From assembly GCA_002067755.1 (NCBI GenBank), contig MVQH01000097.1:1-52386 (forward strand): 52,386 bases of DNA, given 5' to 3'. Positions 17,409 to 26,537 of this stretch are shown here, piece by piece (the first letter of the stretch is position 1; each line of letters opens with the position of its first letter). A program made the position numbers and the translations under genes. Under the pieces are notes generated by a model. It worked only from the letters and a program-made list of their open reading frames with translations. It was not told the DNA's origin and ran no database searches. Source of the stretch: Methanosaeta sp. PtaB.Bin018 (lineage in GTDB: Archaea > Halobacteriota > Methanosarcinia > Methanotrichales > Methanotrichaceae).

Positions 17409-18425
17409 ATGCGCAGGAGACAGTTCTGCACCAGAGCAAATAAAATCATAATTGTTGTGACTCTCCTCCTATCTTCGATCCTGGTCTCGGCGATTAGCAG
17501 TGCCGAGGATAATGCGTCCACCGAGGTTGACGCGTCCAATATCTCCGATAACAGCTCTTTTGATGGCCCTTATGATGTCCATGTTTATGTGACGAACAAG
17601 GACGACGATAGCCTTGATGTCTCTTTGTTCATCGATTCTGAGCTGAAAGAGACAAAGTCTGTCTCATCCGACTCGGAGGCCAAGTTTGACGGTTATTCCC
17701 TGTCCAAAGGCATCCACAGATTCAAGATAACATGGTGGGATGAGGATGTCAAGAAGTCCTTCGAGTCGGAGGATACTAAAGATGTTCATGAGGAGACATC
17801 TGTAAACCTTTACACTACCCTAAATGACGAGCCTGAGAAGTTCGATCTGGCAGTTAAACTCACCAATGAGAACACAAAAGATTTGGTGGCTTATCTCTAT
17901 GTGGACGACAATTTTGAAAAAAATAAAGAGATCAGCGGCGAGAGTACATCGGATATGGGAACTCTCTCACTCGAAGAAGGCGTGCACAATATATCTGTAA
18001 GGTGGCGGGACAAGGATACCAAGATAGAGTATGTAAAGAAAAAGAAGGTAGTGGTCAGCAAAGACGATGCTGTGGTATTTTATGTTCCTGCAGGTATTTC
18101 TTTTGATGCAGTCGAGAGCACCACGCAATCTTCTAAATATTCTGGCAGTTATGATGAGAAAGATGAGGTTAAAGAGCCCACATCTGAAAATGGAGCATCA
18201 ATTACCAATACCACAAATGAGACATCTTCAGAAGCCATCGCACAGACAGCTCCAAGCATTGAGCCTGATGCTGCATACACCAGCAGGCGAGCTTATCTCA
18301 GCTCATCCGAATCCACCTCCAAGAGAACAAATGCCTTTTCCAGCACAATGATGGATGACAGCATCGGCCTTTATGTATACGTCGGACTTGTGATCTTAGC
18401 GGTTTATCTGATCTTCAGGCATTAG
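17409..18425 (+). CDS. exported C-terminally anchored protein with two tandem beta domains
   Basis: From the ATG at 17409 the product has 338 residues. It comprises a basic N-terminus and signal sequence ending near ISSAED, two homologous acidic domains, a Ser/Thr-rich stalk and a C-terminal membrane anchor (GLYVYVGLVILAVYLIF). Each domain runs from a V.(V/L)TN start through an SL(S/E)(K/E)G(I/V)H turn to a (W/R)W.(D/K)D pattern, so they are an internal duplication of about 85 residues. The frame extends up to 17352, but the extra residues do not improve the signal. The next gene starts one base after the stop, indicating an operon of two surface proteins. No enzyme motif is seen; a cell-surface role is inferred. 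Confidence 0.75.
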   Translation: MRRRQFCTRANKIIIVVTLLLSSILVSAISSAEDNASTEVDASNISDNSSFDGPYDVHVYVTNKDDDSLDVSLFIDSELKETKSVSSDSEAKFDGYSLSKGIHRFKITWWDEDVKKSFESEDTKDVHEETSVNLYTTLNDEPEKFDLAVKLTNENTKDLVAYLYVDDNFEKNKEISGESTSDMGTLSLEEGVHNISVRWRDKDTKIEYVKKKKVVVSKDDAVVFYVPAGISFDAVESTTQSSKYSGSYDEKDEVKEPTSENGASITNTTNETSSEAIAQTAPSIEPDAAYTSRRAYLSSSESTSKRTNAFSSTMMDDSIGLYVYVGLVILAVYLIFRH

Positions 18426-18426
18426 C

Positions 18427-19905
18427 ATGTTCAAGCTTTTAGCGATTCTGCTGCTTTTCTCCTCTGTCGTGCAGGCAGTGGTCTGGGACGAAGGGATTGG
18501 AGCTGAGCTTCACTGGGGTGAGGCGATGATTTTAGGAGACTACAAGCTAGTCCTTGTTGATTTCTCCCCAGAGGAATCCAGAACATCGCAAGCTCTGGTG
18601 GAGCTGCAAAAGGACAACGTCACCTTGGCAATTCGCGCCCTTATGGCAGGTGAATCGTTCTCGCTGAACGATTCGATAAAGGTGACAGCACAAAAGGTCG
18701 TCAAGGACGACCAAGAGGACGAACCGTATGCGGACCTTACAATGCAACTTCCGGCAGCTCCTGAGGTATCGCTTCTTCTCTCATCCGACAAAGACGTCTA
18801 TCAAGGCGGCGATAAGATCCGGCTTGAGCTGGAGATCGAGAACAGCGGCATAGTGGCAGTCGAGGGCATGAAGATATCACTGACCTCGGATCCCTCCCTG
18901 GTCGATGCTAAATGGAACAGATCGACGCTCGAAGCGGGACGGAGTTGGGACGAGGATAAGCATACAAGCAGAATCGATCCAATTAAATTGAATCTCAATG
19001 CGCCATATCTTCCGCTGCCAATGGAGTTTCAGTTAAAGGTTCATGCGTGGTACAACGATCCTGAGGGACGAATGTATGAGGCATGGGGAGGCACATCGTT
19101 TCAGGTGGCAGGCTCTCTTCAGCTGCATAAACAAGTAGATCCCTCCCAGGATTTTGGGAAAGGGTATTTCGTTGTAGACACGCTATGGAACCGTGGCAAC
19201 AGGACTTTGTGCGTGACCCTCACAGATTCTGTTGGACAGGACTTCCAGACCGACTCATCTTTAATCTGGAAATTCAACCTCACCCCTGATGAGACGAAGG
19301 CAGTAAGCTACAAGGTTTTTGCGAAGAAGCCTGGAGAAGGCCTGGTCATGCCGTCCGCAGAGGCCAGCTTCGTCCTGGGGAGCAAGAAATACAAGGTCTT
19401 CTCCGAAAGCCCTGTGGTGGACGTATCTGGCCCGTTCATCGAAGCGAGGAGGGCCATCAGCGCCACGAAGGTCGCCCCAGGAAAAGAGGTTAAGATCCTG
19501 CTGAATCTGACAAACTCGGGAAATAGAAAGGCTAGGGTATCTTTTCAAGAGACAATCCCCAGCGATGCTGAGCTTGTCGGAGGCAGCCCTCGAGGCACAT
19601 TTATGATCAATCCAGGTGAGGGCAGGGACATAGAATATAGCATTCGCGTAATGAGGCTAGGAGAGATCAGGCTTCCTGCAAGTGAGATAGACTACCGCAG
19701 TGTGCGAGGAGACACATACAGCGCATCGACGCCCGCGATCGCAATCAAAGTGCAAGCTGACAAGAAGGCCAACATCAGCCCCGTGGTGCCGTCTCAAGCT
19801 CCTAGAACCAATGAAAAATCCAGTTGGCCCGGAGAGCATGGCATAGTCTATCTCTCATTAGCCTTCATACTCGTTATCTGGGCGGCCTTTGGCAGATATG
19901 CCTGA
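18427..19905 (+). CDS. exported CARDB/COG1470-like surface protein with C-terminal anchor
   Basis: The 492-residue protein has a signal peptide (about residues 1-17) and a long extracytoplasmic region of immunoglobulin-like repeats. Patterns such as YQGGDKIRLELEIENSG and PGKEVKILLNLTNSGN are typical of CARDB/NEW3 adhesion-type domains. A C-terminal membrane helix (YLSLAFILVIWAAF) ends in a short basic tail. It follows the upstream anchored protein by one base, so the two are probably made together and may form a surface complex. No catalytic motif is visible. Confidence 0.8.
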   Translation: MFKLLAILLLFSSVVQAVVWDEGIGAELHWGEAMILGDYKLVLVDFSPEESRTSQALVELQKDNVTLAIRALMAGESFSLNDSIKVTAQKVVKDDQEDEPYADLTMQLPAAPEVSLLLSSDKDVYQGGDKIRLELEIENSGIVAVEGMKISLTSDPSLVDAKWNRSTLEAGRSWDEDKHTSRIDPIKLNLNAPYLPLPMEFQLKVHAWYNDPEGRMYEAWGGTSFQVAGSLQLHKQVDPSQDFGKGYFVVDTLWNRGNRTLCVTLTDSVGQDFQTDSSLIWKFNLTPDETKAVSYKVFAKKPGEGLVMPSAEASFVLGSKKYKVFSESPVVDVSGPFIEARRAISATKVAPGKEVKILLNLTNSGNRKARVSFQETIPSDAELVGGSPRGTFMINPGEGRDIEYSIRVMRLGEIRLPASEIDYRSVRGDTYSASTPAIAIKVQADKKANISPVVPSQAPRTNEKSSWPGEHGIVYLSLAFILVIWAAFGRYA

Positions 19906-20304
19906 AGACAGAAATGGAGCCTTGGATTGAATCTAGCAAACAAGCTGAGTTGATCGATAGATTGATGACGTCTTTTAGAAGCCTTAACTCTCATTCAGTG
20001 GGGAATACATGCGTTCCAAGCCTCTTCTCAAGGTCCATGACCTTTTTTTTGGAACCTCAGAAATCTCGCCATCGGTCATCGGTTAAGGCTTGATTTAGAT
20101 ACTCTCCCTGTTCAATTGGTGTCATCTCATTATACATCTATACTGAATGCCGTTCTGTCTTATCTCGAAGTGAGCATATTCCTACTGACTTCATTTGAAA
20201 TTTGCTTAAGTGAGGCACTCGACCCGCATGTGAACAGAAGGCGATTTGCTGAGGAATGGTGGGCTTAACCGAAAGACGCATGAATACTTGTGAGAAAAAA
20301 AATA
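19906..20304. other. 399-bp gene-free stretch with a T8 run
   Basis: No convincing protein gene was found between two convergent transcription units. A run of eight T at 20043-20050 could terminate the surface-protein transcript on the plus strand. On the minus strand a very short frame (20079 to 19984, 31 codons, starting MTDGEISEVPKK) passes through that same homopolymer. Reading one extra A there would give a different, equally protein-like ending. It is listed as an observation, not a gene. Confidence 0.5.
20295..20302 (-). terminator. poly-U terminator after the symporter gene
   Basis: Eight A on the plus strand give a U8 run in the minus-strand transcript, starting 3 bases after the symporter stop. 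No hairpin precedes it, which fits the T-stretch termination seen in archaea. Confidence 0.5.
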
Positions 20305-21900
20305 TTATCTCAATCCCCTGAAGCAGTCCTCAAGGTGTCGATAATTTAATTTTTTCGTCACCAGGCTTGCGGCCACAGTGACCAGAAATGCCAGTGGCAG
20401 AGCTACTACTATTGGATCGACTACAGGCCAAGGCATCTGTGCGATTAGAACATCTCTGCCAAAGAGCATCTTGCATATTCCCAGTGGTGCTGCCTCTGCT
20501 TTGTGAATGAACATATACCAGAAGACAGTCACGAGAGTTCCTGTGATCATGCCAGCAATAGCTCCAAATCTGGTTGCACCTCTCCAGTAGAGTGCACAGG
20601 TGTACATGGGAAGGAAGGCTGCAGCACACAGCCCAAAGAATATGGCTGTGCCTCGGGCAATTATGTTTTCAGGAAGGATATACCCCAAGGTGACTGCGAT
20701 CAAGACGGCAACCAGTATTCCTATCCTGGTTATCAGTATCGATCCGCCGCCTTTTTTCTGAGTAAGCGTCTCATAGATGTCCCTGCCAATAGCGCTTCCT
20801 TGGGCATGGAACTGAGAGCTAGAAGTGGACATGGCTGCTGCCAGCAGCGTGAGCATGAATAGATAGACGAACCATTCGGGCATTGCGGCATTTATGTAAA
20901 CTGGGATGATGCTATCGGCGTTCCCCTTGGCAATGTTGATTGAGATGTTGCCCTGAGTTTGATAGAAGTAGACATTGGACAGCGCACCTACCACAAATGC
21001 GACGCCCGTCATCATGAGAATAAATACTCCTCCGATCAGAACACCCCTGTTCAGCTCCCTGTTCGACTTGACCGTCATAAACCGCACCACGAGCTGGGGC
21101 ATGGCCAAAACTCCTATTCCAACGCCCATGACAATAGTCGAAACCAAAGTCCACCACCATGAGCTTCCCATGATTGGCATGGATGTCCATCCCATGTGCC
21201 CCTGAGCCGCCAGTTTTGCCGGAACCAGGTGTGTCATGCCAGTGAGAGCCTGATGAGCAGAGGTTATTCCTCCAAGATGAGCATAGGTCACGAGGAGAAG
21301 AAATGCCATCCCCACGAACATGATTGTTCCTTGCATTGCGTCGGTGTACATGACCCCACGAAGCCCTCCCCAGACCACATAGGCAGCGATGATGACAGAG
21401 TAGATGAGCAGCGCCACATCAAAGTCGATGGCCAGTGTAGTCTCCATGAACCTTGCCGCTCCGATGAGAACCACAGATGCGTAAAGCGGCATGCCTAAGA
21501 ATATCACGATGCCACTGAAATACTGGACGAACTTGCTGTCAAACCGCTTGCCCAGAAGCTCCGGAAAAGTCATGGCATTCAGGTTGTGTCCCATCTTTCT
21601 GGTTCGTTTTCCATAAACTACGAATGCCAGAAAGATCCCCACAAAGATATTGAGGAACGTCAGCCACAAAAGCCCCATTCCGAAGAGGCCTGCTGTGCCT
21701 CCGAAGCCGACTATGGCAGAGGTGCTGATGAAGGTAGCTCCGTAGCTCATGGCCATTATATACGGATGAGTCTTCCTTCCAGCCACGAGATACCCTTCAG
21801 AGTCTTTAGTGGACTTCCATCCTCTGTACCCAAGATAAAGGGTGAAGAGAAGGTAGATCAAAATGATGATATTGAGAAGTAGAAGATTCATCTCTGTCAC
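20305..21900 (-). CDS. sodium:solute symporter (SSS family), possible acetate/organic acid importer
   Basis: This is a 12-13 helix secondary transporter of the SSS family. The 531-residue protein opens with an outward N-terminal helix, then shows GYLVAGRKTHPY and SYGATFISTSAIVGFGG, the conserved core region. VVWGGLRGVMYTDAMQG follows, as in PutP/PanF/ActP relatives. The start is either the GTG at 21900, whose GTGA overlaps the stop of the upstream small gene, or the ATG at 21891. The small gene encodes a companion subunit often seen beside such symporters in methanogens. An acetate role is attractive in an acetoclastic methanogen but is inference; pantothenate or another carboxylate is possible. 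Confidence 0.88.
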   Translation of the reverse strand: MTEMNLLLLNIIILIYLLFTLYLGYRGWKSTKDSEGYLVAGRKTHPYIMAMSYGATFISTSAIVGFGGTAGLFGMGLLWLTFLNIFVGIFLAFVVYGKRTRKMGHNLNAMTFPELLGKRFDSKFVQYFSGIVIFLGMPLYASVVLIGAARFMETTLAIDFDVALLIYSVIIAAYVVWGGLRGVMYTDAMQGTIMFVGMAFLLLVTYAHLGGITSAHQALTGMTHLVPAKLAAQGHMGWTSMPIMGSSWWWTLVSTIVMGVGIGVLAMPQLVVRFMTVKSNRELNRGVLIGGVFILMMTGVAFVVGALSNVYFYQTQGNISINIAKGNADSIIPVYINAAMPEWFVYLFMLTLLAAAMSTSSSQFHAQGSAIGRDIYETLTQKKGGGSILITRIGILVAVLIAVTLGYILPENIIARGTAIFFGLCAAAFLPMYTCALYWRGATRFGAIAGMITGTLVTVFWYMFIHKAEAAPLGICKMLFGRDVLIAQMPWPVVDPIVVALPLAFLVTVAASLVTKKLNYRHLEDCFRGLR

Positions 21901-22130
21901 AACCCCAGCTCTTTCTCCTGCATCTCTTCCTCAACCGCCTCCCATGCGGCTTCCTCTTTGATCTCCAAAGCCTCAAGCTCTCCGCCTCGATTCCAGTTGA
22001 TTATGCCATAAATCACACACAGTAGCGCGCTTAAAATACAAAGAACATAAACGCCCCAGATCCACGGATCATCGATGCCGAGCATGTTTATCACCAACTC
22101 GAAGTGCTGCTCCCATTTGCTGGATTGCAC
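21897..22130 (-). CDS. symporter small accessory membrane protein
   Basis: A 77-residue protein starting with GTG at 22130. It has one membrane helix (about residues 22-43, DPWIWGVYVLCILSALLCVI) and a strongly acidic C-terminal tail rich in Glu. Its GTGA overlap with the symporter gene means the two are translated together. NCBI families describe small accessory proteins of this type next to SSS transporters in methanogens. The single helix probably packs against the symporter; the exact role is unknown. Confidence 0.78.
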   Translation of the reverse strand: MQSSKWEQHFELVINMLGIDDPWIWGVYVLCILSALLCVIYGIINWNRGGELEALEIKEEAAWEAVEEEMQEKELGL

Positions 22131-22333
22131 GCATCTCTAAGGAATTGTGCGAGCAGAATGACGTGTGATAGCATGTGTCAATATGACAGGCTATAAGGAT
22201 GTCGGTCAGGATTATCTATTAAAGATGTATGATTCAAGATTCAACAGAAAGCTATATCTCCACGATCGAAAAAAACAGTGACCTTGCTGCTTGATACGAG
22301 TTCCGATCTAGAGTTGGGAGTACCATCCACATA

Positions 22334-23569
22334 ATGCATCCAGACGCCGATATATCCATTTTAGTCTTATCTGCAGTTCTGCTGCTGATAGCAATCAGGC
22401 AGGTTGGCAAGTTCAGCCTTCAGATCTGGCAGATCATGCTTCTAGGCGCCATCGCAGTCCTATTCACCGGAGAGATCTCGCTCGCACAGGCAGCCCGGGC
22501 CATCAATCTGGATGTCATGATATTTCTTGCAGGAATGTTTGTGGTCGGCCAATCCATGCAGGAGAGCGGCTATCTACTTCATCTCTCCTATTGCATCTTT
22601 CGCAGAGCAGGGAACGTGGATCAGCTTTTGCTCCTGATATTATTTGGTATGGGCGCACTCTCGGCCCTTCTCATGAACGATACACTGGCCATCATCGGCA
22701 CCCCGTTGATGATCTACTTTGCCAGAACGCAGGGGATCTCCCCAAAGCTGCTGCTCTTATCCCTGGCATTCGCCGTGACCACGGGAAGCGCTGTGAGCCC
22801 TATCGGAAATCCGCAAAACCTCCTCATCGCCATCAACGGAGATCTTACCAATCCTTTTCTGATCTTCTCGCAATACCTACTGCTGCCGACGGTGGCCAAT
22901 CTGCTGCTCGCATATCTCTTGCTCAAGTTCTTCTACAAGAGCCAGTTCAAGAATAAGCCACTGCAGATCTGCCAGGAACAGATAGAAGATTCGAATCTGG
23001 CTCACTTATCCAAGATATCCTTCGCTCTGCTCATATTATTAATATTTATAAAAATTACTACACTCCTTTTTGGAGTCGAAAAGGATGTTGGCCTGACATA
23101 TATCGCCATTGTTTCTGCTCTGCCCATACTTCTCTTCAGCCCGAGAAGATGGGAGATCATAAAGAAGATCGACTGGTGCACTCTGATATTCTTCGCCAGC
23201 ATGTTCATCCTTATGGACAGCGTCTGGAGTTCTGGAGTCTTTCAGGCATTTATGGCAAAATCCCAGGCGGATTTGGCGTCAGTCTCGACCATCCTGGCAC
23301 TGAGCGTTCTTTTAAGCCAGCTCATCTCGAATGTGCCCTTCGTGGCTCTCTGCCAGCCCATGTTGGTTCATCCTTCTGCCAGGGACCTGATGGCACTTGC
23401 CGCGGGAAGCACCATAGCTGGTAATCTCTTCATCTTGGGCGCAGCAAGCAACATCATAATAATCCAGAATGCAGAGCGCAGCGGCGAGACCCTCACGTTC
23501 CTGGAGTTTGCCAGGGTTGGCGTGCCATTGACCATCCTCAATGTGCTAGTATACTGGATATTCCTTTGA
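22334..23569 (+). CDS. SLC13/ArsB-NhaD-type anion permease
   Basis: A 411-residue polytopic membrane protein of the ion-transporter superfamily that includes ArsB, NhaD and the SLC13 divalent-anion carriers. About ten helices are visible. Family signatures appear twice in pseudo-symmetric positions: MNDTLAIIGTPLM with TTGSAVSPIGNPQN, and ISNVPFVALCQP with GSTIAGNLFILGAASNIII. The ATG at 22334 is well placed after a 200-base divergent intergenic region shared with the symporter unit. The substrate could be a dicarboxylate, sulfate, arsenite or Na+/H+. Sequence alone does not decide, though the short length without large loops favours an ArsB/NhaD-like fold. Confidence 0.82.
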   Translation: MHPDADISILVLSAVLLLIAIRQVGKFSLQIWQIMLLGAIAVLFTGEISLAQAARAINLDVMIFLAGMFVVGQSMQESGYLLHLSYCIFRRAGNVDQLLLLILFGMGALSALLMNDTLAIIGTPLMIYFARTQGISPKLLLLSLAFAVTTGSAVSPIGNPQNLLIAINGDLTNPFLIFSQYLLLPTVANLLLAYLLLKFFYKSQFKNKPLQICQEQIEDSNLAHLSKISFALLILLIFIKITTLLFGVEKDVGLTYIAIVSALPILLFSPRRWEIIKKIDWCTLIFFASMFILMDSVWSSGVFQAFMAKSQADLASVSTILALSVLLSQLISNVPFVALCQPMLVHPSARDLMALAAGSTIAGNLFILGAASNIIIIQNAERSGETLTFLEFARVGVPLTILNVLVYWIFL

Positions 23570-23642
23570 TGAGGCTCTCTGTCCTGAAAATTCCGCTATC
23601 TAGTTAAGCAAGCAGCGATCATAACTTAGGTTAGGAAAGAGC

Positions 23643-25598
23643 ATGCACGAGCACAGGGTAACCGTGGGCTTGATTCAGACCTCTGTTTCAGAGGACCTCA
23701 ATCAAAATCTTAGAAAGGCTGTTTCAAAAGTGGAGCAGGCCATTGCCAGAGGGGCCAAGATCATCTGCCTTCAGGAACTTTATAGAATGCGCTACTTCCC
23801 GCAGTGGGAGATGAGGGATGTGTTCGGCCTTGCAGAGACAATTCCCGGGGAGTCGACGGCTGTCTTCTCAGAAATGGCAAAAAAACATGATGTAGTGATG
23901 ATAGTGCCTGTCTTCGAGAAGGACGAGGCAGGCTACTACAATTCCGTTGCAGTCATCGATGCAGACGGAAGCCTGCAAAAGACCTACCGAAAGGTTCACA
24001 TCCCCCACGATCCCATGTTTTATGAGAAGAGCTATTTTGCAGCAGGCGATGAGTTCCAGGTTTACGATACCCGCTATGGCAGGCTCGCAGTGCTCATCTG
24101 CTACGACCAGTGGTTCCCTGAAGCTGCCCGCGTGGTCGCTTTGCGAGGAGCGCAAATAATATTCTATCCCACGGCCATCGGCTGGATTGTGGGCGAGGAG
24201 AATCCTGAGGAGGGCGACTGGCGTGATGCCTGGGTGACTGTCCAGCGCAGCCATGCAATCACAAACAGTGTGTGCGTTGCCGCTGTCAACCGCGTCGGCC
24301 TGGAGGATGGCCAGAATTTTTGGGGAGGCTCTTTTGTATGCGATTCCTTTGGCAGGATCCTGGCCAAAGCAAGCGATAAGGCGGAAGAGGTTCTCGTGGC
24401 AGAGCTCGACCTGGCCCAGAACGAGGTCGTGCGAGAGGGCTGGGGCTTCTTTTGCAACCGGCGTCCAGACACCTACTGGCCCCTGATCGAGATGGTGCAG
24501 GAGAAGGGGGCGAGAGGGTTGGGCTCAGGCAAAAAGGCAACGGGAAAGAGCCTATCGCTCGAGGATACACCACGCCAACTGGGCTATCACATGCCTGCCG
24601 AGTGGGAGAGGCATGAGGCCATTTGGCTCTCCTGGCCTTACGACCTGGACAGCTTCCCGCAGATCGAGAAGGTAGAGAGGGCTTACGTTGACATAATCAA
24701 AGCCATCCACAGGAGCGAAATTGTAAACCTCTTGGTGAAGGACGAGCTGATGCTCGGCCGGGTAGTTGAGATGCTGAGAGACGCAGCGATAGACCTCTCC
24801 AAAGTCAAGTTTCACCAGATGAGCTATGCCGATGTCTGGTTCAGGGACTATGGGCCCACATTCGTGCTCAACCGGGAAGAGAGGAAGGGCAGGCTGGCCA
24901 TGGTCAATTGGATATTCAATGCCTGGGGCGAGAAGTATCCGGAACTGATGGCAGACTCCAGGATCCCCTGCCTCATGAACGATGATCTGTTGCTGGATTG
25001 CTTCATGCCAGGCATAGTGCTTGAGGGCGGTTCAATCGATGTGAACGGCTGTGGAACGGTCCTGACCACTGAGCAGTGCCTCTTGAACAAGAATAGAAAT
25101 CCATCTTTGAGCAAAGAAGAGATCGAGGCTTATCTGAAGGAGTATTTGGGCGTCAGAAAGGTCATCTGGCTGAAGAAGGGGATCGCAGGCGACGACACAG
25201 ACGGCCACGTGGACGACGTCGCAAGGTTCGTAAATCCCAACACGGTGCTCTGTGCATATGAGGAAGATCCAGAAGATGAGAACTACCAGGTCCTGAAGGA
25301 GAACTATGAGCTTCTCTGCCAGGAGACTGATCAGGATAAAGGTCCCCTGAAGGTCATCAAGCTGCCAATGCCAGGGTTCGTGGGCAAGGAGCGTCGACTG
25401 CCGGCGAGCTATGCCAACTTCTACATCGGAAACGATGTGGTCCTGGTGCCCATGTTTGGCCACAAGAACGACAAAGCAGCGCAAAAGATCATTCAGGAGG
25501 CTTTCTTGGATAGGAAGGTCGTGGGGATCAACTGCAGGGAGATGGTGCATGGCCTTGGTACAGTGCACTGCATCAGCCTGCAGCAGCCTGAGCAATAG
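23643..25598 (+). CDS. bifunctional N-carbamoylputrescine amidase / agmatine deiminase
   Basis: This single 651-residue chain carries both steps that turn agmatine into putrescine. The N-terminal nitrilase-fold domain (about 1-282) keeps the catalytic triad Glu45 (LQELY), Lys117 (YRKVHIP) and Cys153 (LICYDQW), with features of N-carbamoylputrescine amidase. A Lys/Gly-rich linker (about 285-312) leads to an agmatine deiminase domain (about 315-651). That domain has MPAEWERHEA, WFRDYGPT, LEGGSIDVNG, the DDTDGHVDD motif and nucleophile Cys643 in GTVHCIS. AguA and AguB are usually separate adjacent genes, so the fusion is unusual. The deiminase product would be the amidase substrate, suggesting channelling. 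Agmatine would come from arginine decarboxylase elsewhere. Confidence 0.9.
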   Translation: MHEHRVTVGLIQTSVSEDLNQNLRKAVSKVEQAIARGAKIICLQELYRMRYFPQWEMRDVFGLAETIPGESTAVFSEMAKKHDVVMIVPVFEKDEAGYYNSVAVIDADGSLQKTYRKVHIPHDPMFYEKSYFAAGDEFQVYDTRYGRLAVLICYDQWFPEAARVVALRGAQIIFYPTAIGWIVGEENPEEGDWRDAWVTVQRSHAITNSVCVAAVNRVGLEDGQNFWGGSFVCDSFGRILAKASDKAEEVLVAELDLAQNEVVREGWGFFCNRRPDTYWPLIEMVQEKGARGLGSGKKATGKSLSLEDTPRQLGYHMPAEWERHEAIWLSWPYDLDSFPQIEKVERAYVDIIKAIHRSEIVNLLVKDELMLGRVVEMLRDAAIDLSKVKFHQMSYADVWFRDYGPTFVLNREERKGRLAMVNWIFNAWGEKYPELMADSRIPCLMNDDLLLDCFMPGIVLEGGSIDVNGCGTVLTTEQCLLNKNRNPSLSKEEIEAYLKEYLGVRKVIWLKKGIAGDDTDGHVDDVARFVNPNTVLCAYEEDPEDENYQVLKENYELLCQETDQDKGPLKVIKLPMPGFVGKERRLPASYANFYIGNDVVLVPMFGHKNDKAAQKIIQEAFLDRKVVGINCREMVHGLGTVHCISLQQPEQ

Positions 25599-25751
25599 GC
25601 GTTTGCAGCCGTTCACATTCTCGCCGGACAACCCAATGTCATGCTATGCACCTCAATGCTAGTTAGGTGGACTGCCAGAAGAGCCCGCAAACATTATCTG
25701 CGTTGCAACTCGAATGCTTCACAATTTCCGTCTTGATAGAGTGGTGAAGGC

Positions 25752-26537
25752 TTGAAACTGGTAGTATTCTATAGTGGCGAGTTCGGTCAGCGTGTTGTAG
25801 GCAATCTCATCAACTACTCGGGTTTTTGCATATCATGCGGCGAGGCCTGCACCCAGTGCCGCAATGTCCGCTCTGGATTTGCCGAGAACATCGTGGCCCT
25901 GGTGGAGATGCCGGATCCGGACTCATTGGGCGATTTCATCGATGATGTAGAGCCCTTGCTGCCAAGAGACATACCTCGGGCAGACATTGCCATGCTCATC
26001 AATGTCCACCCGGACATCCTCTTTGGCATGCTCTCCAAACTAAAAGAGGCGGGCGTGAAGGGCATCATAGGCTGCTCGGAAAGGCCCAAAGAACTGCCGC
26101 AGGGACAGCGAAGACAGCTCGAAGATAAAGCAGCCGAGCTTGGGATGGAGGCTGCCTTTGCCAAGCCCTTCTGCGCCATGCGCCCCGATCCAGCCAAGCC
26201 CAACATCTCAGCTTTTCTTGAGGCTGCGGGCATCGGAGAGCCTCTCATCGATGTGGTCGTACAAAAGAGTCGGGAGGGCAAAGACCACATTGTCGCGGCA
26301 AATGTCATTCGCAGCGCACCATGCGGCTCAACATGGTTTGTGGCCAAACGCCTGCTGGGCCTTGAGCCGGATCAGCCCGACATTCGAGAGCGGATATCCG
26401 AGGCACATCACGCATACCCATGCACTGCCTCCATGGAGAGGGACACAGAGCTTGGAGACACAATACTTCACAAGGGCGGCTATATCATCCGCGATGCAGT
26501 AGAGGATGCCTTCAAGAGAGCAAAGAGGCTCGACTGA
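25752..26537 (+). CDS. DUF166 family protein with N-terminal cysteine cluster
   Basis: A 261-residue protein of the archaeal DUF166 (COG1810) family, sometimes misnamed thymidylate synthase; the function is unknown. It starts with TTG at 25752 after GGTGAAGG, a good archaeal ribosome site. Four cysteines (Cys26, 29, 33, 36) in FCISCGEACTQCRN suggest an Fe-S cluster or zinc site. Further conserved features are GIIGCSERP, KPFCAM, APCGSTWF and HAYPCTAS. The 3' end overlaps the convergent transposase remnant by 26 bases, so an insertion occurred right at its end. About 150 bases separate it from the polyamine enzyme; co-transcription is possible but not shown. Confidence 0.85.
   Translation: MKLVVFYSGEFGQRVVGNLINYSGFCISCGEACTQCRNVRSGFAENIVALVEMPDPDSLGDFIDDVEPLLPRDIPRADIAMLINVHPDILFGMLSKLKEAGVKGIIGCSERPKELPQGQRRQLEDKAAELGMEAAFAKPFCAMRPDPAKPNISAFLEAAGIGEPLIDVVVQKSREGKDHIVAANVIRSAPCGSTWFVAKRLLGLEPDQPDIRERISEAHHAYPCTASMERDTELGDTILHKGGYIIRDAVEDAFKRAKRLD

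Noticed and set aside
19824-20093. 89-codon plus-strand frame over the end of the surface-protein gene
   Set aside because: Its first third overlaps the known gene in another frame and the rest has no family or signal; the region is better described as gene-free.
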